The notes under the pieces: generated by a model
Seen by the model: the letters and a program-made list of their open reading frames with translations, nothing else
What the model was told of the DNA's origin: nothing
The model's database searches: none
Shown: in pieces, positions 53,865 through 63,042 of the stretch
Numbering within the stretch: the stretch's first letter is position 1
Layout: every line of letters begins with the position of its first letter
NCBI GenBank assembly: GCA_965217175.1
Contig: OZ244251.1
Location: forward strand, 1,426,001 to 1,490,000
DNA: 64,000 bases
Direction of reading: 5' to 3'
From: Bin87 sp965217175
GTDB taxonomy: Bacteria > Chloroflexota > Dehalococcoidia > Lucifugimonadales > UBA3495
Translations under genes and position numbers: made by a program

Positions 53865-54174
53865 ACCTACGTGGAGCCACCGCCGGGATGTCCGACAACA
53901 GCAGTGGGTAAGCTGTTCAATCCATCACCCCGAACCGCCGGCCCCACTTTCAAAAACCAAACCACCGCGGGCGAACGTCGCCCCGGCGGGTTTTGGCATG
54001 ATGAACTCGAAATAGCGAGACAGGCAGCGGGCTTCGGCAAAGGCCACTACTTAAATCCAAGGAGCAACAACAATGCCGCCGCGAGATACAGAGCCGGCCA
54101 CGTGGCCCACTTTACCGCCGCCCATTACACCGCGGCGTAGTTGGGTGGTCAAACTGTGTCTCCTTGTGGTGGCA
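53865..54174. other. Gap with hairpin between zinc-finger copy 2 and DUF4411
   Basis: No gene is supported. A long imperfect hairpin at 53957-53996 (arms CCAAACCACCGCGGGCGA and TCGCCCCGGCGGGTTTTGG, 3-base loop) can act as a terminator on the plus strand. A 50-codon plus frame at 54073 with an AAGGAG is judged unlikely. Confidence 0.4.
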
Positions 54175-54663
54175 TCATGTCCAGGCGACGCCCAGCTCGC
54201 GCAGCATTTGGTAAACGTTGATTGATCGGACTTGTAACTGGTCGCACACGTTGGGGATTTTGACCTGAAACGAGTTGTAAGGTACGCGGTTCTCGGATGT
54301 CACCACCGTCCCACCGTCCACCCGGGCGTGGGCGATAACCCACGGGTCAGCCCGATCCAAAAACCTGCGTCTAGCCTGGTTGTCAGGATAGTGGGTCGCA
54401 ACAAGCTGGATTACTTGGGCGGACGCTTCTTGCACCGCAGGGTCGGCTTCGATGAAGAGCCCCGAATTCCTCCTCTCTCTGGCCCATGCCGAAAGGTCAT
54501 CTTGCCCGTCGAGCAGCTCCCTTAGGACCCGAGTTGGGCACGAAATTCGACCGCCTTCGATCATCTCGTCAATCAATTCCCAGAACCGAGGCGCGATGTC
54601 GAACCCATACGGACCCTTCTTCCCCTCGATGAACACGTTGCTGTCCAGCCAGTAGTCAGGCAA
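54175..54663 (-). CDS. DUF4411 family PIN-like protein (toxin candidate)
   Basis: The 162-residue protein begins MPDYWLDSNVFIEGKKGPYG and carries PIN-type acidic residues in LDSN, DPWVIAHARVDGG and VVTSENRVP. DUF4411 proteins are PIN-fold ribonuclease-like and often sit next to an XRE-ImmA gene, as here, where the two overlap by 8 bases. The pair probably forms a toxin-antitoxin-like stress or defence module. Target RNA and activity are unknown. The length is typical. Confidence 0.8.
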   Translation of the reverse strand: MPDYWLDSNVFIEGKKGPYGFDIAPRFWELIDEMIEGGRISCPTRVLRELLDGQDDLSAWARERRNSGLFIEADPAVQEASAQVIQLVATHYPDNQARRRFLDRADPWVIAHARVDGGTVVTSENRVPYNSFQVKIPNVCDQLQVRSINVYQMLRELGVAWT

Positions 54664-55837
54664 GGGTCAACGGGCTACCAAAAAGATGTTCAGCAACGCC
54701 GGGCAGACTCTTGACCTTCACCCCCAGTAGGTCCGCCGCCTCGCTGCTGAGCAGAGTGCCACCGGCGGCGCTGGAGACGACGGCTTCCGTAAAAGCCGCA
54801 CCATTACGCGCCGTAAGGGTGCGGTGGAAATTCCCTCCCCCCTCCCCTCGCCGCTGCCGTTGGCCAACTTGCGCTACCATGCGGGAGAACAGATCGCGAT
54901 ACGTTGCGGCTGAAAGGAATTCCTGGTCATAGGCTTGGCGCAGGATGACCATGGTGCTCACTCTGTAATACTTGCTGAGCACCTGTAGATTAGTGTCTAC
55001 CTTCTCGCTGTCGGGGTCCCACCGAGATCGAAAATCGTCTCCCGGCACCAAGGTTTCAGCGGCCACGCGATTGCAGAATTGCTCGACGTCGGAATCCTGT
55101 TGCCCAAAGTTCAAGCCATAGTTGGGATTACACACTCCTCCCTCAACGGTCCAGATATGAGCCAGCTCGTGGGCCAGGGTGAAAATTTGCGCTGACCTAA
55201 AGTCCTTGACGTTGATGAAGATTAGCGGAGCAATGTCGTCGCTAATGGAAAAGCCGCGAAACTCCTCAACGTCAAGGGGGCGATGGTTGTTGTTGCCCAC
55301 CACGCCGCTCCGCATCACCATGATGCCGCACCCTTCGGCGTTACGGGTGAGAACTCGCATGAACGCTTCCCAGTTGCCCTCCAACTGTCTGGCGCGGTCT
55401 ACGCCGATGACTTCGCGGATGTTAGCGGCTACTTCCTTCTCAGGATCCGTGGTATTGAAACTGCCGACGAAGGGCAGTTCTTCAACGCCCTCCGACAGAC
55501 GGTACTCGCGGAACCACTGCTGCTTCCCCAACACATCGTTCAGCAAGTCCAACAGGTCGGGGCTGGGATCCTGGCCCGAGTGCCCTAGCGAAGAACGAAA
55601 ATCGGCCAGTGGCATCGATTCTGCCGGAGGTTCTAAAAGGTAAAGGTACCCGAAGGGGATGTACAGGGCTTGGGCGAACCCCTCGGCTTGCCGAAAGGTC
55701 GGCAACCGGTCACCTGACTCCCAAGCTAATACGGTGTCAGGCTTGACGTTCAGCCTGTTGGCAAGTTCGTCAACGGCTACGCCCCGACGGCGGCGGGCCC
55801 AAGACATGACGCTCGGGCTGACCATTGCTTCGCTCAT
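54656..55837 (-). CDS. XRE-family regulator fused to ImmA/IrrE metallopeptidase
   Basis: A 393-residue protein. The N-terminal helix-turn-helix runs MSWARRRRGVAVDELANRLN to TVLAWESGDRLPTF (residues about 10-50). The middle contains FTLAHELAHIWTVEGG, the HExxH zinc motif of ImmA/IrrE peptidases, near residue 215, and a later EQFCNRVAAETLVP with the third ligand region. ATG 55837 is chosen; the open frame continues to 56158, but that part is not family-like. ImmA-type proteases cleave repressors on signal. Here it is first and overlaps the DUF4411 gene. Confidence 0.8.
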   Translation of the reverse strand: MSEAMVSPSVMSWARRRRGVAVDELANRLNVKPDTVLAWESGDRLPTFRQAEGFAQALYIPFGYLYLLEPPAESMPLADFRSSLGHSGQDPSPDLLDLLNDVLGKQQWFREYRLSEGVEELPFVGSFNTTDPEKEVAANIREVIGVDRARQLEGNWEAFMRVLTRNAEGCGIMVMRSGVVGNNNHRPLDVEEFRGFSISDDIAPLIFINVKDFRSAQIFTLAHELAHIWTVEGGVCNPNYGLNFGQQDSDVEQFCNRVAAETLVPGDDFRSRWDPDSEKVDTNLQVLSKYYRVSTMVILRQAYDQEFLSAATYRDLFSRMVAQVGQRQRRGEGGGNFHRTLTARNGAAFTEAVVSSAAGGTLLSSEAADLLGVKVKSLPGVAEHLFGSPLTLA

Positions 55838-56289
55838 AGGGGTGGTTCTGCCAATTGTGCCTGCGGTAAGGCGGTGAGAATCCTCCGCGGTGGGGCAATT
55901 GTACGGGTCGCGCCACACGACCGCAAATAGACCCCAACGCCACCCAACGACGGCCGTCTCCATGGGCCCGGTTGGCGGCCGACTAGCCGTAAGGCAGAGC
56001 CTAACGGCGGCGCTCGCCACCGCCGTCTGGGAATAGCTACCCGTGGAATTCCTCCTGGGTATCGCAGTCCCACTGGTCGAAAATTGCCACGGGCGTGTGC
56101 CGCCGCCCTTGACACCTCGCAGAGCTGGGATTGTGCCAAGCCTGCTCGAAACCAGCAATACCTGGACAGACTCGCTGCACTAAGTGCCGAGATCGCATGC
56201 GCGAGTACAACAGGCAGCGGCCACCCAGAAGAAAATCTAACTGAGGCTACCGCCTAAGTCCCAGTCCACGCGGCAGAACAGCGTCCCTA
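55838..56289. other. Gap upstream of XRE-ImmA
   Basis: No gene is supported in this 452-base stretch. It should carry the promoter for the XRE-ImmA/DUF4411 pair on the minus strand, but I see no clear -35/-10. It also has no ribosome-site-supported ORF. Confidence 0.4.
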
Positions 56290-56552
56290 GCTGGGCAACC
56301 CGACGAGACAGTCATCACCGAGGTGAAAACCGGCAGGCAGAGTCCTTCGCACGCCGTCCACGTTCGTCCCGACACCAACGGACATTTCACAAAAAGCCTG
56401 GGGACACTGATCCAACGATGGGCAGCCGACGCACCGGCGAAAAAGTTCCCAGCGGACAGGAATGCCGGTTCTGCGACATCACAACCTTGGAATGCCCAGA
56501 GCGAATGAATGGAAACGATCGGGCCCCTGAAGTAACTACATCGGACCTCTGA
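56290..56552 (+). pseudogene. Decayed PD-(D/E)XK nuclease fragment
   Basis: One frame (to 56508) reads PDETVITEVKTGRQSPSHAV, with the Glu-Val-Lys of a PD-(D/E)XK site, followed by LIQRWAADAPAKKFP. The neighbouring frame then continues SGQECRFCDITTLECPERM, the cysteine-rich C-terminus of this nuclease family, and ends at TGA 56550. Both a frame change and loss of the usual middle segment (where a Gln-Val-x-x-Tyr helix should follow the SPSHA motif) show decay. It sits just upstream of the restriction helicase and may be a former component of that system. Confidence 0.6.
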
Positions 56553-56560
56553 CCAACCCT

Positions 56561-56638
56561 TCAGACCACCTCACAAACCCCAGACGCGGACTGGATTCGC
56601 GCTGCCGCTTTACCCATCATCCCTTTCGACTTCTCCAT
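56561..56638 (-). CDS. Micro-ORF with strong ribosome site (25 residues)
   Basis: GGAGGTGTCCC precedes an ATG encoding MEKSKGMMGKAAARIQSASG and five more residues. The KAAARIQSA segment recalls small SMP-like proteins often found in mobile DNA, but those are usually 50 residues or more, so this may be a truncated copy. It lies antisense in the 307-base gap between the nuclease remnant and the res start. Confidence 0.35.
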   Translation of the reverse strand: MEKSKGMMGKAAARIQSASGVCEVV

Positions 56639-56745
56639 GGGACACCTCCGTGAATACTCAGCCAGTTTTACAGAACCCTGCGCCGGACAGAACGACAGGG
56701 AATTGCACGAGCACCCAAAGGGAACTACGAAACGGAGCCAGTCGC

Positions 56746-56773
56746 TTGACATGCGGTACTCCCACACCATAAT
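56746..56773 (+). promoter_or_regulatory. Promoter of the restriction helicase gene
   Basis: TTGACA at 56746-56751 and CATAAT at 56768-56773 are separated by 16 bases. The start near 56780 lies downstream of the longest open frame's ATG (56637) and upstream of GTG 56860, supporting the latter as the true start. Confidence 0.5.
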
Positions 56774-56859
56774 GACGACTGCAACAGCACATCAGGGCCA
56801 AAACTCAGTGTATCGGGCGGTACAATACCTCCCACACTGGTTTCCCAAAGGAACGTCCC

Positions 56860-59800
56860 GTGCCTTCGACCTTCGCAGAGCGCCCGATCCTGAACTCCCC
56901 TTACGCCTACCCTGGACGGTACTGGGAGCTGGAGAACGGCCTGCCGACCGACCGAATCGTCGAACGGCGACGACAGTCAGAGCACATAGTGCCAGTGCCA
57001 CCCACGCGACGGGAAGGCACCCAGAGGCCTTACAGTTGGGCATCGCGGGACTTTCGGACGAACGGCAGCAGTACGACCCCACCCCCATCATCAACGAAAT
57101 CCGCAGGCGAGTTGACGCCTGGCGCCAGCTGCCCAACCCACGTAATTGGGGAGTTACACCAGAGACGGCACGCCTGCTCCAACATTGGCGCAGCTTCGAT
57201 TTTCCAAACCTGCGCCCCTTCTTCTGCCAAGTCGAAGCAGCCGAAACAATCATCTGGCTGACAGAAGTCGCAGGCCTGTTACAGCCGAGCGCGAACCCGC
57301 GCCGCGGATTCGAAACCATCGGAAACCACCTGAAGGGCGGCAACGAGAGCGCCAACCCCGAGCTTTTCCGCCTAGCTCTGAAGCTCGCCACCGGCGCGGG
57401 CAAAACCACCGTGATGGCGATGCTAATCGCATGGCAAACCGTCAACGCAATCCGCTACCCTCGCAGAGACCGGTTCACCAAAAGGTTCCTGATCGTAACC
57501 CCCGGCATCACCATCAGGGACCGACTACGCGCCCTGGTCCCCAACGATCTGGAAAACTACTACGAGCACCACGACCTGGTGCCGAAAGACATGCTGCCCG
57601 CCGTCAAGCAGGCCCAAGTGGTGATCACCAATTTCCACGCCTTCCAGCTTCGAGAGAAGGACAAAGCCTCACCCGTCAACCGCCGACTGAGACAAGGAAA
57701 GGGCGGGCCGGCCCTCGACACCCAAGAAACGGAATGGGACATGCTCCGTCGCGTGATACCAGAGTTCACGCGAACGAAAAACGTGCTGGTTATCAACGAC
57801 GAAGGCCATCACTGCTACCGCGAACGACCGCCCCACGAATCGGAAGAACGCGAACTGGACGCTGACGAAAAGCCTGAGGCTGAAAAGAACACCGAACACG
57901 CCCGCGTGTGGATCTCAGGCATCGAGGCAGTAAAACGAAACCTCGGCGTCAACGCCGTCATAGACCTGTCGGCAACGCCCTTCTTCCTGCGAGGCTCTGG
58001 TTACCACGAAGGCACACTGTTCCCGTGGACCGTGTGCGACTTTTCTCTCATGGACGCCATAGAGTCAGGTATCGTGAAGATCCCCAGAGTGCCAATCGAC
58101 GACAACGTTCCCAGCGAAGACCGACCAGTATTGCGCGAGATCTGGAAGCACGTGGGCGCAGTGCTGCCACGCACCGGCCGGCGACGGGCCAACACTGTCC
58201 AGGACCCGCTTTCCTTGCCGTCCCAGCTCATCTCAGCACTGGAGGCCACCTACAACGGTTACGAGAAAACCTACCGCGACTGGCAGGCAGCCGGCATTGA
58301 AACGCCGCCGGTGTTCATCGTCGTCTGCCAGAACACGGCAATCTCCAAGCTCATCTACGAGTACATCTCCGGCTTTGAACGACGCGACGAAAACGGCGAA
58401 CAAATTCAACCGTTTTTTGGACGGTTCGAATTATTCCGGAATTACGACGAAAACGGCAATCGCTTACCGATTCCGCCCACGCTGCTCATCGACAGCGAGA
58501 ACCTGGGCGCCGCGGGCACTCTGCCCGACGACTTTTACGCCGCCGCCGCGCCGGCTCTGGAGCAATTCAAGCGTGAGCGAGTACATCGCTCCGGAGACCG
58601 AAGCTCTGCCGAAAACATCACCGACGAGGACATCCTCCGGGAGATGATGAACACCGTCGGCAAGACCCAACGCCTCGGTGCGGACGTCCTCTGCGTGGTG
58701 TCAGTGTCAATGCTGACCGAAGGGTGGGACGCCAACACCGTCACCCACATCCTGGGTGTGCGCGCCTTCGGTACTCAACTGCTGTGCGAACAGGTCGTGG
58801 GACGCGCCCTGCGCCGTCAGTCCTATGAACTGAACGAAGATGGACTCTTCGACGTCGAGTACGCCGACGTGTTGGGAGTGCCGTTCGACTTCACCGACAG
58901 CGACGTCAAACCAACACCGCCCACGCCACCGGCACCGACAATACGTGTCCATGCCGTCAGCCCAGAACGGGACCATCTCGAAATCGAGTTCCCCAACATC
59001 ACGGCATACCGAGTTGAATTGCCCGATGATGAACTCCGCGCCATTTTCGACGAAGACTCCGTCCTTAGGTTGACCACTGAACGGGTCGGACCAACCCTCA
59101 CCGACAACCAGGGCATAGTTGGCGAAGGCATACGGCTGACCGCAGAGCGGTTACGGGAAACCAGACGCCAACAAGTCGCCTTTGAGCTGACCGCCCACAT
59201 ACTCCAGAACCAGTTGAGGGAACCCGGTGAACAGCCGAGAATGCACCTGTTCAGAAAGCTGAACGCCATCGTCAACAAATGGATTGACCAATGCCTGGTG
59301 TGCGAGGACGGAACTTTCCCGGCCCAGGTGCTCTATCGGGAATTCGCCGACAGAGCCGGCCAAATGATCAAAGCCGCGATTGCCAAGACCATGCAGGGCA
59401 ACCAAACCGACGCCGTGCAACGCATAAAGGCAGTAGTCGCGCCCTACAACCCCCTGGGTTCCACACGACACGTCAACTTCACCACTGGCGTCAGAAATCG
59501 CCTTCCGGTCGCCGGCCGCTTCTACCGGGTCGTCATCGAAACCAGTCCTGACAAGTCCCACGTCAACCGGGCCGTTTGCGACAACAACTGGGAAGCGATG
59601 TTCTGCCGGATCATTGACACCCACCCCAGGGTAATCTCCTACGTCAAAAACCACAGCCTCGGTTTTGAAGTGCCTTACCTGATGGGCAACGCGCCGCGGA
59701 CCTACGTGCCGGATTTCATTGTGCGAGTTGATGATGGGCGGGGTCCAGAGGACCCCCTCAACCTGATTGCCGAGGTCAAGGGCTACCGTCGAGAGGACGC

Positions 59801-60011
59801 CGTCGCCAAAGCCAGTACGATGGAGTCTTACTGGGTACCAGGCGTCAACAACCTGGGTTGCTACGGAAGGTGGGCATTCCACGAGTTCAAGTCTACCGAC
59901 CGCATGCGGGCCGAGTTTGAAGCGGCCATCAAGGGCGGGGGAGCCACGTTTCCGGTGGATACACTGACCAACGGCGTTGGTACTGCCCAACCGACTGGCG
60001 TGCAAGCATAA
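56860..60011 (+). CDS. Type III-like restriction helicase/nuclease (Res), frameshifted near the N-terminus
   Basis: GTG 56860 (AAAGGA upstream) opens PSTFAERPILNSPYAYPGRY and then RIVERRRQSEHIVPVP. This sense moves into another frame between about 56995 and 57050, continuing QQYDPTPIINEIRRRVDAW. The rest is intact: Walker A LATGAGKTT (about 57390-57410), DEGHH (57796), SATPF (57970), helicase motif VI near 58800 (QVVGRALRRQ) and a C-terminal PD-(D/E)XK site with YVPDFIVRVDD and EVKGYRRED (about 59700-59790). It would translocate on and cut unmodified DNA. The frameshift makes activity doubtful unless it is an assembly error. Confidence 0.78.
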
Positions 60012-60045
60012 TCTAAGCCGTTCCACGCCGACAAGGACAACCACC

Positions 60046-60465
60046 ATGCCACGCCCACGCCGCAGTACTGCCCTACCCAAGGAAGTCATTGCCATCGCCC
60101 ACAAGGACGACTCCCGGCGCAACAACCCTACCGCCGAGATGGAGCCAGTGCTGGACGAAGCCGTGCGCAATCCCGTACAAGTAGCCTACGAGCGACGCAA
60201 CCAGGATCTGGACCCGCAACTCGTCTGGCGCGGTAAGGACGAACAGGACTTAGGCGACCTAATTGTCGCCGCACCGCCGCTGTTCACCCAGGAAAAGGTA
60301 CACCCCAAAGTTCTGGTCGACGACCTGATGCGCGTCTCCATGCAGCGCAAGGCAAAGGCAGAAAAGGCTGAACAGCCGTCCCTTGACCTCTTTGCCGACT
60401 TCAACGGCCTCGATGATCCCAACACTAGCACCGAGTTCTACGAACACGACCAGCACTGGGCCTAA
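60046..60465 (+). pseudogene. N-terminal fragment of the companion DNA methyltransferase
   Basis: From ATG 60046 there are 139 codons: TALPKEVIAIAHKDDSRRNN, then YERRNQDLDPQLVWRGKDEQ, PLFTQEKVHPKVLVDDLM, LDLFADFNG and EFYEHDQHWA, then TAA. This matches my memory of the leader region of site-specific methyltransferases paired with this type of Res, in which the catalytic domain starts just after EFYEHDQ-W. No DPPY or SAM motif follows; instead the sequence changes abruptly into the end of a recombinase gene at about 60463-60468. The modification subunit is therefore destroyed. Confidence 0.7.
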
Positions 60466-62040
60466 CGGGACGATAGGACGTACCCGTCCGGTCAGGTCGA
60501 TTTCTCGAGAGATCTTCCCTGAGTTCTGGCTGTCATCGGGAAGCGGAATCTTGTAGTCGATTATGGCTTTGTCGTGGTCGAATCTGACCTGCTTGACGAA
60601 CTTTCGGATGAGAGTTTTGAGTTGTGCGGGCTCGCATTCCGTGAGGCATAGTTTTAGTTCGGCAGCGAAACGCAATGCCGCGTCCGGGTCTTGTAAGATG
60701 CGGAGTTCGTGTCCGACCGCTGCGGTGGCCTGCATTTTCGTGTCGGCAAGCTGTTGCTTTTTCTCGTTAAGGTCGTCGATGCGCTTCTCCCATACTTGCA
60801 ACGTGAGTTTGCCGGTTTCGTACGCGTCTGTAAGCCGGTTGAAGCGTTGTTCCAGATCGTCGAGCTGTTTGTCGATGGTGTCGATGAGGTCGATGTGAAA
60901 GCCGGATTGGTCTCGGACCTCTGCTTCGATGTGAGCTATGAATTCCATCACGTTCGTTGGGGTAAGGATGTCATCTATGATGGCATCCAAGACGATTGGC
61001 TCGAATGTCTCGACGTTGCGACGAGGGCAGTCGCAGTACTTGACGCCTTGGGCGTGTCTGGTTTGGCAGACCCAATATACGTAGGCGTTGCCTTTGGAAG
61101 GGCGCGGGGCCATGTTTGCTCCGCAGAGGTTGCATTTGGCCAGATTGGAAAGCAGATATTTGCTGCCAGCCTGTCTTGGATGGATGACGTTTGGAGACCT
61201 GGCGTCGAGAGTTCTCTGGACGTCCTCGAATGGTACGTCAGGGATTATTGCGGGGTGCATATGGTCGAACCGGAGTTGAACGCGTCCGGGTTGCGGTTCG
61301 ACGGGGTACATGATCGTTCCGTTGTAGATGCGGTGACGCAGTATCCGATATACGCTTGATTTCGCCCATTTCCCGCCGTTGGGTGCTGGTATGCCTTGCG
61401 CGTTCAAGTCTTTGTGGATTTCCTGGCTCGCTAGCCCGCGTTGGTAGATGTTGAAGATCATGCGGATTATTACAGCTTGTTCTTGGTTGATAGCGAGCTT
61501 GTAACGGGTCTTGCCGCCGGCTTGGACGGGTTTTTTCTCGTATCCGAATGGTGCTTTCCGGTATGGGTAAAATCCGCTTTTGATTAGGTTTACGATGCCA
61601 AAGCGTATGTTGCGGCCAAGGCTGGCCGAGTAGAAGGAGTCAAAGGCTTCGAAGATCCCTTCCATCAATTGGCCTTCGGGACTGCCGTCGTTGGGTTGTT
61701 CGATGGAGATAACGCGTATGCCGAGCTTCTTGAGGAGGCCTTTGTAAATCACGCTGTCCTCTTGATTTCGTGCGAACCGGGCAAAGTTGGTTACGACGAT
61801 GGCGTCGAAAGGTTTTGGATTCTTTCGAGAGTCCGCGATCATTTGAAGGAATCCTGGGCGATCGTCGACTGTTCCGGTTCGTGCCTCGTCCTTGTATATG
61901 CAGGACAAACGTGCATTGGGCTGGTTCGCGAAGTCGGAGATACGGGTCGATTGGGTTTGGATCGAATTGGCCACGTCTTGGGCATCGCTGGAGACCCTGG
62001 CGTAACCCACTAAACGCGTCGGTATCTCAAATGTGGTCAT
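60259..62040 (-). CDS. Large serine recombinase
   Basis: A 593-residue protein starting MTTFEIPTRLVGYARVSSDA, with catalytic Ser17 and FARFARNQEDSV. It has the resolvase domain (1-150), the recombinase domain (FGYEKKPVQAGGKTRYKLAI, IYNGTIMYPVEPQPG), the zinc ribbon CNLCGANMAPRP...CDCPRR near 360-400 and a coiled coil near 440-500. Only about 524 residues are native. After LTGRVRPIVP the frame runs antisense through the methyltransferase fragment to 60259, adding about 69 foreign residues. It integrates or excises the element by serine chemistry. Its ATG overlaps the upstream TGA (ATGA). Confidence 0.88.
   Translation of the reverse strand: MTTFEIPTRLVGYARVSSDAQDVANSIQTQSTRISDFANQPNARLSCIYKDEARTGTVDDRPGFLQMIADSRKNPKPFDAIVVTNFARFARNQEDSVIYKGLLKKLGIRVISIEQPNDGSPEGQLMEGIFEAFDSFYSASLGRNIRFGIVNLIKSGFYPYRKAPFGYEKKPVQAGGKTRYKLAINQEQAVIIRMIFNIYQRGLASQEIHKDLNAQGIPAPNGGKWAKSSVYRILRHRIYNGTIMYPVEPQPGRVQLRFDHMHPAIIPDVPFEDVQRTLDARSPNVIHPRQAGSKYLLSNLAKCNLCGANMAPRPSKGNAYVYWVCQTRHAQGVKYCDCPRRNVETFEPIVLDAIIDDILTPTNVMEFIAHIEAEVRDQSGFHIDLIDTIDKQLDDLEQRFNRLTDAYETGKLTLQVWEKRIDDLNEKKQQLADTKMQATAAVGHELRILQDPDAALRFAAELKLCLTECEPAQLKTLIRKFVKQVRFDHDKAIIDYKIPLPDDSQNSGKISREIDLTGRVRPIVPLGPVLVVFVELGASVGIIEAVEVGKEVKGRLFSLFCLCLALHGDAHQVVDQNFGVYLFLGEQRRCGDN
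60468..60486. other. Element/methyltransferase junction (att-like)
   Basis: The methyltransferase sense stops at TGGGCC and GGACGATAGGACGTACC begins within a few bases. This is the recombinase-proximal end of the element. It matches the motif after tmRNA (53010) at 16 of 17 positions. The opposite end of the element and the rest of the methyltransferase are not in the window. Confidence 0.55.
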
Positions 62041-62321
62041 GCGGTATCCCTCGCTTTGTTTCTGGTCCGGCTTGGGCCGGGGTGGGAGAGTTTTCCTGTC
62101 GGTGATGGTGCAGTGGGCAGCGGGGTGTCGGTGTGGCCTTTGTGGGCGGCTCGTCTGTCGGGGGCGAGGTCCTTTTGCCGGGGTTTGTTCCAGTAAGGGC
62201 TTTTGCACTTGGGGCAAACTTGGGGCTGATGTTGTGGTAGGTCGTCGGCGCCTTTGTTACGCGGCAACCAACGGTGCAAACATCGCTCGCACTGGAATGC
62301 GGGTGTCAAAATAATTGCCAT
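62037..62321 (-). CDS. Small zinc-ribbon protein linked to the recombinase
   Basis: A 94-residue protein begins MAIILTPAFQCERCLHRWLP and has a second pair in QVCPKCKSPYWNKPR: Cys-x2-Cys pairs about 22 residues apart with the LPR and PYWNKP motifs of a family common on mobile elements. The C-terminal half is Pro/Arg-rich and probably disordered. AGGAGAACCCCCC precedes the ATG. Its TGA overlaps the recombinase ATG, so it may help or regulate the recombinase; that is inference. Confidence 0.68.
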   Translation of the reverse strand: MAIILTPAFQCERCLHRWLPRNKGADDLPQHQPQVCPKCKSPYWNKPRQKDLAPDRRAAHKGHTDTPLPTAPSPTGKLSHPGPSRTRNKARDTA

Positions 62322-62363
62322 GGGGGGTTCTCCTCTGCGGTAGGTTCCCCCGCTGTCGTTTGT

Positions 62364-62392
62364 ATATTACCACAAGGTATAGTACGATTCAA
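62364..62392 (-). promoter_or_regulatory. Promoter of the zinc-ribbon/recombinase pair
   Basis: Minus-strand TTGAAT (62392-62387) and TAATAT (62369-62364) are separated by exactly 17 bases. Transcription would start about 35 bases before the zinc-ribbon ATG. Confidence 0.5.
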
Positions 62393-62482
62393 GCAGATGG
62401 GGAGCGCCGTCTAGCGTTTGTTCATGGTAGACCTCTTCTATAGAAAACTGATCCCTTTTGGTGAGGAAATGACATTTAGCGG

Positions 62483-62512
62483 TTGCGCAAACATCTACCT
62501 ATAGACTATATT
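62483..62512 (+). promoter_or_regulatory. Promoter toward the resolvase-like gene
   Basis: TTGCGC at 62483-62488 and TATATT at 62507-62512 are separated by 18 bases. It drives the plus-strand pair at 62761 and 63043. Confidence 0.4.
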
Positions 62513-62580
62513 TAAGACTGCTGGAACCATGGAGGCGCGTGGCTTGCGTTTGTGCCTTCCTTTGGTGCCTTCAGGAAACA

Positions 62581-62618
62581 AAAAAAGAGGTCGCTGGACT
62601 ATCACTCCAACGACCTCG
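62581..62618 (-). terminator. Orphan minus-strand terminator
   Basis: GAGGTCGcTGGA pairs with TCCAaCGACCTC (one mismatch, 7-base loop) and is followed on the minus strand by a run of T. No minus-strand gene ends here, so it may cap an antisense transcript or attenuate the plus-strand leader. Confidence 0.45.
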
Positions 62619-62760
62619 GTTAGCACGATCCGGACCGTTACGCCTGGTGTGCTCATTATTATTGTATTCGTGGAAGTGGGGGCTAAGCAAGTCGGGTCTC
62701 ATCCAACACAGGTGCATTGTATGGCGGGCACACCAAGCGGTTCCGAAGGGGGAACCGAGA

Positions 62761-62970
62761 ATGCCAAAGAAATACGTCGAACGGCAGCTGCGGCTGATGC
62801 CGCTGGGAGAGATAGAAAACGCATACGATTTGCCCGTTGAGGGGGACTTTGAACCCGTAGGCGACGACCCGTGGCACGAGATCATGCGCGACGTTACGCG
62901 CATTTTTGTGCGTTATCGCCTCGAGGCGTCGGACAGTGCTTGCTCAAAGGCAACTGTTGGTAACGGGTGA
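62761..62970 (+). CDS. Hypothetical 69-residue protein
   Basis: ATG 62761 follows GAAGGGGGAACCGAGA. The product reads MPKKYVERQLRLMPLGEIEN and then PVEGDFEPVGDDPWHEIMRD followed by VTRIFVRYRLE; it is mixed-charge with one amphipathic helix near residues 38-52. No family is recognised. It precedes the resolvase-like gene by 72 bases on the same strand and is probably co-transcribed with it. Confidence 0.5.
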   Translation: MPKKYVERQLRLMPLGEIENAYDLPVEGDFEPVGDDPWHEIMRDVTRIFVRYRLEASDSACSKATVGNG

Positions 62971-63042
62971 CTGTGTGGGGCGGTTCCATTTTATTGTAGT
63001 GAACGCCGGTGCGTTCTGATGTTGAAAACAGGAGGATCTTTC

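Larger units (their letters stand above)
62322..62760. other. Divergent regulatory gap in the recombinase element
   Basis: No gene is supported. It carries a minus-strand promoter for the zinc-ribbon/recombinase pair and a plus-strand promoter for the 69-residue protein and resolvase-like gene. It also holds a hairpin at 62587-62618 whose T-run faces the minus strand. Confidence 0.5.

Noticed and set aside
54073..54225. A 50-codon plus ORF with AAGGAG upstream
   Set aside because: It runs into the 3' end of the DUF4411 gene, has low-complexity Pro/Thr content and no homologous pattern.
56637..56859. N-terminal extension of the restriction helicase from ATG 56637
   Set aside because: It begins upstream of the best promoter, its sequence is Arg/Thr-rich and not family-like, and the true N-terminus is visible in the other frame from GTG 56860.
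62529..62840. Plus ORFs between 62529 and 62760 in the recombinase element
   Set aside because: They cover the hairpin terminator and lack a ribosome site; only the in-frame start at 62761 is supported.
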